Origin: an uncultured Clostridia bacterium
Lineage (GTDB): Bacteria > Bacillota > Clostridia > Christensenellales > Borkfalkiaceae
NCBI GenBank assembly: GCA_934254725.1
Contig: CAKQLR010000068.1
Span: 1 to 6,118, forward strand
Length of the DNA: 6,118 nt
Direction: 5' to 3'
Part shown: piece by piece, positions 1 through 4,626 of the stretch
Layout of the letters: each line of letters begins with the position of its first letter
Position numbering within the stretch: position 1 is the first letter of the stretch
Translations under genes and position numbers: made by a program
The notes under the pieces: model-generated
The model's input: the letters and a program-made list of their open reading frames with translations, nothing else
Databases searched by the model: none
What the model was told of the DNA's origin: nothing

Positions 1-396
1 GTCAAGATTTGTCTTGCCGAAGCTGACGAAATAGACAGGATAAACATTATGGAAGCGACCAAGAAATGTATGGTTTCCTGCGTTGAAGGTCTTGATGTGA
101 AACCGGACATAGTGCTTATAGACGCGGTTGATATAAAAACAAGCGTACCCGTTTATCCCATTATAAAAGGCGACGCGAAAAGTTACACTATAGGCGCGGC
201 TTCCATTGTCGCAAAGGTCTATCGTGACAGGCTTATGCGCGAATACGATAGAATTTATCCGCAATACGGTTTTTCCGCAAACAAGGGTTACGGAACAAAA
301 CAACATATTCAGGCGATAAAGGAGTACGGACCATGCCCGCTGCACCGCAGAACTTTTATAAAAAACTTTTGGGACGAAACGGCGAAAATAAAGTAG
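1..396 (+). CDS. rnhB: Ribonuclease HII, C-terminal part (5' end outside window)
   Basis: RNase HII cleaves the RNA strand of RNA-DNA hybrids and starts removal of single ribonucleotides misincorporated into DNA. The reading frame is open from base 1, so the gene enters from the left; the ATG at 49 is internal. In the visible 131 residues, the family's DRINI segment lies at 12-16. The third catalytic Asp is at residue 41 (LIDAVDI) and the fourth at 76, in the typical ASIVAKVYRDR block (67-77). The KGYGT and CPLHRRTF motifs follow near the C-terminus. The N-terminal G-x-D-E part with the first two acidic residues is missing only because of the window edge. The stop at 394-396 lies 64 nt inside yraN, which implies translational coupling. 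The family call is very secure; completeness of the upstream part cannot be judged. Confidence 0.96.
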   Translation, partial: VKICLAEADEIDRINIMEATKKCMVSCVEGLDVKPDIVLIDAVDIKTSVPVYPIIKGDAKSYTIGAASIVAKVYRDRLMREYDRIYPQYGFSANKGYGTKQHIQAIKEYGPCPLHRRTFIKNFWDETAKIK

Positions 397-692
397 TCCG
401 TTTTTTAAAAAGAAAGGGGTATTCCATACTTAAAAGGAATTATACCTGCTTGCAAGGTGAAGCGGATATAATTGCAAAAAAGAACGAAACTTTAATATTT
501 ATCGAGGTGAAAACTCGTTTTAACGACGATTTCGGCAGACCGGCGGAAGCGGTCGGTTATTCGAAACAACAAAAATACCGTCGGATTGCGGAATACTTTA
601 TGCTTAGCGAAAATATGACCGACACAGCCGTTCGGTTTGACGTTGCCGAGGTTCTCGGCAAGGAGATAAATTACATTGAAAACGCTTTTTGA
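333..692 (+). CDS. yraN: YraN family protein (UPF0102), putative PD-(D/E)XK endonuclease
   Basis: This 119-residue protein has the usual YraN length and the restriction-endonuclease-like core. A GRNGEN motif is at 14-19, a GEADII strand at 42-47 and an FIEVKTRF strand at 56-63. E58 and K60 form the E-x-K of the PD-(D/E)XK site, with D45 as the likely metal-binding acid. FGRP (67-70) and VRFDV near the C-terminus are also family marks. The biochemical role of YraN is poorly known; nuclease activity is inferred from the fold. ATG 333 is chosen because AAAGGAG (318-324) precedes it by 8 nt and the N-terminus then has a normal length; the next in-frame candidate, TTG 369, would start almost on the conserved GE motif. 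It overlaps rnhB by 64 nt and the next gene by 17 nt. Linkage of rnhB and yraN is common in bacteria. Confidence 0.94.
   Translation: MPAAPQNFYKKLLGRNGENKVVRFLKRKGYSILKRNYTCLQGEADIIAKKNETLIFIEVKTRFNDDFGRPAEAVGYSKQQKYRRIAEYFMLSENMTDTAVRFDVAEVLGKEINYIENAF
660..665 (+). promoter_or_regulatory. Ribosome binding site deciding a TTG start
   Basis: AAGGAG lies 10 nt before TTG 676, inside the last codons of yraN. It supports TTG 676 as the start of the methyltransferase gene. The N-terminal residues that follow (KTLFDVSVSSAAGIE) fit the family's usual beginning. Confidence 0.75.
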
Positions 693-1848
693 CGTATCCG
701 TGTCGAGCGCGGCGGGGATAGAAGGGGTGACGAAAAGAGAACTTCTCGGGCTCGGTATAGAGAACGCCCCCGCGTATAACGGCAGGCTTAACTTTAAAGC
801 AGATCTGAAAAAGATTGCCGAATGCAATCTCTATCTTCGCACTGCGAACAGGGTATATATCGTTCTCGCTTCCTTTAAGGCGGAAAACTTTGACGAGCTT
901 TTTGACGGTACGTACGACATCGAATGGACCGATTTTATACCGTATGACGGAAAAATTATCGTTTCGGGTAAATGCGTAGCGAGTAAACTAATGGCGTATT
1001 CCGCCTGTCAAAGCGTAGTTAAAAAAGCTATTTGCGCAAAGCTTTTAAAAAAGTTTCCGAATCTTCCCGAAACGGGGGAAAGATATAAAATAGAAGTGTC
1101 CGTTTTTAAAGATTTCGTTACGATTTCTCTCGATACGAGCGGCGAGGGGCTTCACAGGCGTGGGTACAGAGAGATCGTGGGGGAGGCTCCTTTAAAGGAA
1201 ACCGTTGCCGCGGCTCTTATCGATTTAACCGTCTGGAAACCTTCTAAGCCTTTTGCGGATGTTTTTTGCGGATCCGGTACGCTGCCGATAGAAGCCGCAC
1301 TCATTGCCGCAAATATTCCTGCGGGATTAAACAGAACGTTTGATTTTCTCAAATGGAAGAATTTTAATACGGAATTTTTCAGCGAATTAAAAAACAAGGC
1401 AAAATCCGAGATAATAGAGAAACCTGACGTAGATATTTACGGTTGCGATATTGACGAAAAACAAATTTCTCTCGCAAAGATTCATGCTTTTAAAGCAGGA
1501 GTAGGGCATTTGATCAGGTTTGAAAAAAACGATATGAGAAACTTTTCGCCGTCGCGAAAATACGGAGTACTTATCGACAACCCGCCTTACGGGGAAAGAC
1601 TTTCGGAAAGAAAAGAGATAATAAAACTTTATCGTGTTTTCGGCAAAGTTTACGCTCAAAATCCGTCGTGGTCTTGTTATGTTTTGACTTCGGTAGAGGA
1701 TTTTCCGAGGCTTTTTAACAGAAAAGCCGATAAAACGAGAAAACTTTACAACGGCAAACTCGAATGCGGGTATTATTCTTTTCTCGGAGAAAAGCCTCCG
1801 AAAAATTTCACGCAGGCATCCGAAAAGGGAAAAAGAGGAGAAGAATAG
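676..1848 (+). CDS. rlmL: THUMP-domain class I SAM-dependent rRNA guanine-N2 methyltransferase, RlmL/YpsC type
   Basis: The predicted role is N2-methylation of a guanine in 23S rRNA, as for the RlmL half of E. coli RlmKL; the exact target in this organism is not shown. The 390 residues fit the short Gram-positive (YpsC-like) form without the fused RlmK domain. The N-terminal ferredoxin-like and THUMP part covers roughly residues 1-155. HRRGYR (160-165) and APLKET then lead into the Rossmann-like domain. DVFCGSGTLPIEAALIAA (195-212) is the SAM-binding motif I, and GCDID (256-260) holds the acidic residues expected to contact the SAM ribose. NPPYGERL (302-309) is the motif IV catalytic loop of N-methyltransferases acting on exocyclic amines. 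D301 stands where T or S is more usual. The start is TTG. The short charged tail from about residue 374 is unlikely to be conserved. It is the last gene of the rnhB-yraN-rlmL operon. Confidence 0.88.
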   Translation: MKTLFDVSVSSAAGIEGVTKRELLGLGIENAPAYNGRLNFKADLKKIAECNLYLRTANRVYIVLASFKAENFDELFDGTYDIEWTDFIPYDGKIIVSGKCVASKLMAYSACQSVVKKAICAKLLKKFPNLPETGERYKIEVSVFKDFVTISLDTSGEGLHRRGYREIVGEAPLKETVAAALIDLTVWKPSKPFADVFCGSGTLPIEAALIAANIPAGLNRTFDFLKWKNFNTEFFSELKNKAKSEIIEKPDVDIYGCDIDEKQISLAKIHAFKAGVGHLIRFEKNDMRNFSPSRKYGVLIDNPPYGERLSERKEIIKLYRVFGKVYAQNPSWSCYVLTSVEDFPRLFNRKADKTRKLYNGKLECGYYSFLGEKPPKNFTQASEKGKRGEE

Positions 1849-1898
1849 AAAATTTTTTAATTTTTATTAAATATTTAGGTAAAGCGACCGAAAAACGC

Positions 1899-1927
1899 TT
1901 GCTTAACCGATTAGAATATGCTAAAAT
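1899..1927 (+). promoter_or_regulatory. Candidate extended -10 promoter for rplS
   Basis: TTGCTT (1899-1904) and TAAAAT (1922-1927) are separated by exactly 17 nt. A TGC immediately before the -10 box gives an extended -10 element. Transcription would begin near 1934, leaving a leader of about 130 nt before rplS. AT-rich sequence at 1849-1876 lies upstream. This fits a housekeeping sigma factor; the start site is inferred, not shown. Confidence 0.7.
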
Positions 1928-1933
1928 ACTTGA

Positions 1934-2065
1934 GTAACTTCGGGCGTTCCTCTGCCGTGCGCATTGCCGATTACGAACGCTTTTATATAACGTTATAAAA
2001 GCTTCGGATTATTTCCTTAATTTAGAAGCGTTGACGTTAAAAAATCATTCAGGAGGTAAGTTACG
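1934..2065 (+). promoter_or_regulatory. Structured 5' leader of rplS, candidate ribosomal protein leader
   Basis: The leader contains a strong hairpin: 1974-1987 pairs with 1994-2006 (13 bp, one bulged C at 1978, 6-nt loop TAACGT). Two other pairings compete for its 5' arm. GGGCGTTC at 1942-1949 pairs with 1975-1982 (two G-U pairs), and AAGCGTT at 2026-2032 pairs with 1976-1982. No U-run follows any of them, so classical attenuation is not apparent. An L19 leader family has been described upstream of rplS in low-GC Gram-positives; I cannot confirm that this sequence matches its consensus. The ribosome binding site AGGAGG at 2051-2056 appears free. Confidence 0.45.
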
Positions 2066-2410
2066 ATGAAAAACATTATAGAAGCAATCAATCGTGAAAA
2101 TCTTAAAGCTGAAGTTCCTTCTTTTAACGTCGGCGATACCGTTAAGGTTTACGTAAAGGTTATAGAAGGTACGAGAGAAAGACTTCAGGCATTCGAAGGC
2201 GTAGTTATCGCTAAACGCCACGGTGGTATAAGCGAAACGTTCACCGTAAGACGTCTTTCTTTCGGCGTAGGCGTAGAAAGAACTTTCCCGCTTCACTCGC
2301 CTAAGGTAGCTAAGATCGACGTAGTAAGAAAAGGTAAAACAAGAAGAGCTAAACTTTATTATCTCAGAGGTCTTACCGGTAAGGCTGCTAAGATTAAGGA
2401 AATTCTTTAA
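2066..2410 (+). CDS. rplS: 50S ribosomal protein L19
   Basis: L19 is a large-subunit protein at the interface with the 30S subunit, forming part of an intersubunit bridge. The 114-residue product has the family's normal length and nearly every hallmark in order: FNVGDTVKVYVKV (20-32), ERLQAFEGVVIAKRHGG with the FEGVVI core, ETFTVRRLSFGVGVERTFPL, HSPKVAKIDVVRKGK, and RRAKLYYLRGLTGKAAKIKE at the C-terminus. The ATG at 2066 follows a perfect AGGAGG (2051-2056) by 9 nt. The gene is flanked by its own promoter and a strong terminator, so it is probably monocistronic. That is unusual, since rplS is commonly the last gene of rpsP-rimM-trmD-rplS. A structured leader may allow autogenous control. Confidence 0.99.
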   Translation: MKNIIEAINRENLKAEVPSFNVGDTVKVYVKVIEGTRERLQAFEGVVIAKRHGGISETFTVRRLSFGVGVERTFPLHSPKVAKIDVVRKGKTRRAKLYYLRGLTGKAAKIKEIL

Positions 2411-2429
2411 TAGTAAATTATGTTTGTTT

Positions 2430-2465
2430 AAGACGCTTCGGAGTTTCTCCGGAGCGTCTTTTTTT
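2430..2465 (+). terminator. Rho-independent terminator of rplS
   Basis: A 14-bp stem pairs 2430-2443 with 2447-2460 around a TTT loop. All pairs are Watson-Crick except one U-G. It is followed by an uninterrupted T run (2459-2465) that overlaps the stem's 3' end. It begins 19 nt after the rplS stop and should isolate L19 from the downstream membrane-protein operon. Confidence 0.95.
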
Positions 2466-2491
2466 ACTCTATCATTATAAATATATATAAT
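2463..2491 (+). promoter_or_regulatory. Candidate upstream promoter of the membrane protein-comM operon
   Basis: TTTACT (2463-2468) and a consensus TATAAT (2486-2491) are spaced by 17 nt. The -35 box overlaps the T run of the rplS terminator. The region is very AT-rich, so a chance -10 match is possible; the correct spacing is the main support. Confidence 0.45.
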
Positions 2492-2528
2492 GTTTATAGT
2501 GAAAAATAGAAAAACGCATTAAAAATTG

Positions 2529-2557
2529 TTTACTTTTTCTTTTATATGGGTTAAAAT
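2529..2557 (+). promoter_or_regulatory. Candidate proximal promoter of the membrane protein-comM operon
   Basis: TTTACT (2529-2534) and TAAAAT (2552-2557) are spaced by 17 nt. The -35 hexamer is the same as in the upstream candidate. Transcription would start near 2564, giving a leader of about 80 nt. No convincing strong structure was seen in that leader. Confidence 0.5.
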
Positions 2558-2632
2558 AAAACCGTATAAGCAAGCATAGCCGAAATTTTTCGTAAACTGT
2601 TTTCGCTGTTCTTGCAAAGCAATAACCTTTAT

Positions 2633-2638
2633 GAGGTG
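2633..2638 (+). promoter_or_regulatory. Ribosome binding site deciding start at 2646
   Basis: GAGGTG lies 7 nt before ATG 2646, whereas the in-frame ATG at 2631 overlaps this site and has no Shine-Dalgarno sequence of its own. Translation from 2646 gives a normal membrane-anchor N-terminus (MFKTKKNLR, then a hydrophobic helix). Confidence 0.8.
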
Positions 2639-2645
2639 CATCATC

Positions 2646-4625
2646 ATGTTTAAAACAAAGAAGAACCTGAGAGCATTCATCGTAATGGCGGTAATATTTC
2701 TTTTTGTTGTATTAAACGGAATATTCACGCTCGGTTCGGTGAAGAACAATCCCGTTTCCGCTTGGCAAAGCGAAATCAAGCAAGCCGGTAGTTCGTATTT
2801 CTCAAATTACGTTGCGTTACATGTAAATAACAAGGACAGTAACAATAACGATATTGTGAAAAAAGACGACGACGGTAAGTACAACGTAAAAGTCTGGCTT
2901 AACGTAGGCAGAATTTTTCAGTCGAATTCGCAGAACGATAAAGCCGTTATAATCGTCAGATATAAAGTCTCGGACGGATTTACGTCTACCGTAGGCAACA
3001 AGAAAGAAATCGAAATAAAAAAAGGCGTTAATTTAAAAGAGGGCGAATATCAGTTCAGCTGGTATTGTGTAGAAATTCCCGCTAACACTACTTTCTACAG
3101 CTATTATGCAATCGAAACAAAAGACCGTCTTGAAATTAACGAAGTTGCGTTTACGGATACAGAGGGGAACCTGCTCAGTGCAAACGTAGTCGGCGAAGGT
3201 TTTGTTTTAAGGGATAATTCGAGCATCGACACGGAATATACAAAAGCCGAAGATTTTAAGGACGATAATACCGCTTTAAATCTTCTTGACGAGCAGAATC
3301 GCTTTAAAGAAAAGGAAGCGTTTAAGAGAAGGTATCATTTTACCGAAACGGAGGTTTCTACCGTAAACAGCGTGCTTTCGTTCGGCAATGGCGACGGATT
3401 ATACGTTGCCGATAATGCCGGCGCTCTCGGTATAGAACTTATTTCCATCGGTATGTCCGCATTCGGTTTTAATACCCTCGGTTTAAGAATAGTTCCGTAT
3501 CTTTTCTTCGCTTTAAGTATCGCGCTCATTTACGCACTTGGCTCGAAGTTGTTTAAGGATACCGACGCAGGTTGGATTTTTGCATTGATTTTTGTGCTTG
3601 CGGGGCTTCCGATGTCTCTCGGCGGATTAGGATCTGTTAAGACGATAGGTCTATTCTTTGCGCTCCTGTCATTCTATTTCATTCTCGAATTCCCTGCTCT
3701 CGTAGCGAAATGCGGTTTTGACAGAAGAGACAGAAAGTTTATACTTCCTAAAAAATCCGTATTATTGCCGCTTATTTTTGCCGCAGTTGCGTTCGGTTTT
3801 GCGTTCGCGGCGGATAATACCGCTTTGTTTATTCTTCCCGTAAATATACTTGTATTCGTTTACGGACTTGTCAAAGCCAATAAAGTTTATAAGGAAAACC
3901 AGAAACATCTCGAATACGAAGACGAAAAGCGCAAGAACCGCACTATTTATAATGAAATGTTTATCGGCGGTCTCGTTGCCGGAATAGTCGGTACTCTGGT
4001 TGTTACCGCTTGGTTTACGCTTATGTTTTACGCTATAGCGGGCAACGCATACACGTTGTATTACAGCACTGAAAATCTTCTTACCGCTACGCTTAAGGCT
4101 ATAGGCGATAATTTGTTCAGCGGAACAAATGCTTCTTTCCTCGGTTGGATTATCGGTCTCGGCAATAAGGAGATAGGTTCGTCCGTATATCTCGGAACAA
4201 ACGTTGCGGTTTCGATTTTGTCGCTTGCCGCGTTCGTTGCAAGTACTGTTGTTATTGTAAAAACTTACTCCAAGGAAAAATCTATAGAAAAAATAGCTTC
4301 TTCATTGAAAGTATATATTCCTCTTACGGTCGGATATGTATTCACTTGGGCGATGTTCGCTTTTGTTAAAAATGCGGATATTTCCTGCTCGCTTTTATCG
4401 TCCGTATTCGGAATGGCTTATATTCCTTTGTTTATATCCATGATGAATAATAACGGAAAAACCGTCAAATGCGCTTGCGGCAAGGAAATTTCCTGCGGCT
4501 TCATAGTATCCGTGTCAGCACTCGTTTTAATCGGGTTGTTCTTCTGTATGGGGTACGTTATGTTTGCGGGCATAGACGTCGGCAAGACCGCAAGTATGAT
4601 TTTATTCGGTTGGTGGAGATACTAA
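2646..4625 (+). CDS. Polytopic membrane protein resembling PMT-like (GT39/GT-C) glycosyltransferases, probably lacking catalytic residues
   Basis: No gene name is recognised with certainty. The 659-residue protein starts with a basic tip and one TM helix (about 9-30). A hydrophilic, beta-rich, presumably extracytoplasmic region (about 33-213) follows, including VWLNVGRIF and LEINEVAFTDTEGN, which recall the galactose-binding-like domain of Firmicutes GT39 proteins. Next come LLDEQ (213-217), YHFTETE (230-236) and the PMT-like LGIELISIG...FGFNTLGLR (261-281). About ten further hydrophobic segments follow, near 282-303, 308-329, 333-354, 373-413 (two), 439-470, 520-541, 558-574, 580-600 and 618-643. 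A charged loop lies at 414-438. Enzymes of this class use a lipid-linked sugar donor outside the membrane. Here the expected FDE reads FTE, the HPP block reads NAG (257-259), and the following QTR-like loop is absent, so activity is doubtful. The stop lies one base before comM. The GT-C relationship is inference from pattern, not a search. Confidence 0.6.
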   Translation: MFKTKKNLRAFIVMAVIFLFVVLNGIFTLGSVKNNPVSAWQSEIKQAGSSYFSNYVALHVNNKDSNNNDIVKKDDDGKYNVKVWLNVGRIFQSNSQNDKAVIIVRYKVSDGFTSTVGNKKEIEIKKGVNLKEGEYQFSWYCVEIPANTTFYSYYAIETKDRLEINEVAFTDTEGNLLSANVVGEGFVLRDNSSIDTEYTKAEDFKDDNTALNLLDEQNRFKEKEAFKRRYHFTETEVSTVNSVLSFGNGDGLYVADNAGALGIELISIGMSAFGFNTLGLRIVPYLFFALSIALIYALGSKLFKDTDAGWIFALIFVLAGLPMSLGGLGSVKTIGLFFALLSFYFILEFPALVAKCGFDRRDRKFILPKKSVLLPLIFAAVAFGFAFAADNTALFILPVNILVFVYGLVKANKVYKENQKHLEYEDEKRKNRTIYNEMFIGGLVAGIVGTLVVTAWFTLMFYAIAGNAYTLYYSTENLLTATLKAIGDNLFSGTNASFLGWIIGLGNKEIGSSVYLGTNVAVSILSLAAFVASTVVIVKTYSKEKSIEKIASSLKVYIPLTVGYVFTWAMFAFVKNADISCSLLSSVFGMAYIPLFISMMNNNGKTVKCACGKEISCGFIVSVSALVLIGLFFCMGYVMFAGIDVGKTASMILFGWWRY

Positions 4626-4626
4626 G

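Noticed and set aside
49..396. ATG 49 as the start of a short separate gene
   Set aside because: The same frame is open from base 1 and encodes RNase HII residues (DRINI) upstream of this ATG, so it is internal to rnhB.
492..827. Minus-strand open frame opposite yraN and rlmL
   Set aside because: It lies opposite two well-supported genes, has no recognisable motifs and no ribosome binding site that stands out.
1152..1659. Two minus-strand open frames opposite rlmL
   Set aside because: They are antisense to conserved methyltransferase motifs and their translations have no recognisable domain.
1849..1912. Terminator after rlmL
   Set aside because: The AT-rich stretch at 1850-1876 has no stable GC-containing stem, and the weak GCG/CGC pairing near 1885-1900 is not followed by a T run.
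1947..2056. Sequestration of the rplS Shine-Dalgarno sequence by the leader
   Set aside because: Only 4-bp matches to AGGAGG were found (TCCT and CCTC at 1948-1952), too weak to claim.
2045..2296. Minus-strand open frame opposite rplS
   Set aside because: It is a shadow of the strongly conserved L19 coding sequence.
2001..2442. Shared 8-mer GCTTCGGA in the rplS leader (2001-2008) and terminator (2435-2442)
   Set aside because: A single short shared word with no supporting longer repeat is most likely coincidence.
2570..2615. Hairpin in the leader of the membrane protein (GCAAG with CTTGC)
   Set aside because: Five pairs closing a loop of about 36 nt in AT-rich DNA is expected by chance.
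2519..2779. Minus-strand open frame across the intergenic region before the membrane protein
   Set aside because: It runs through the promoter candidates and into the start of the real gene; composition and lack of motifs suggest chance.
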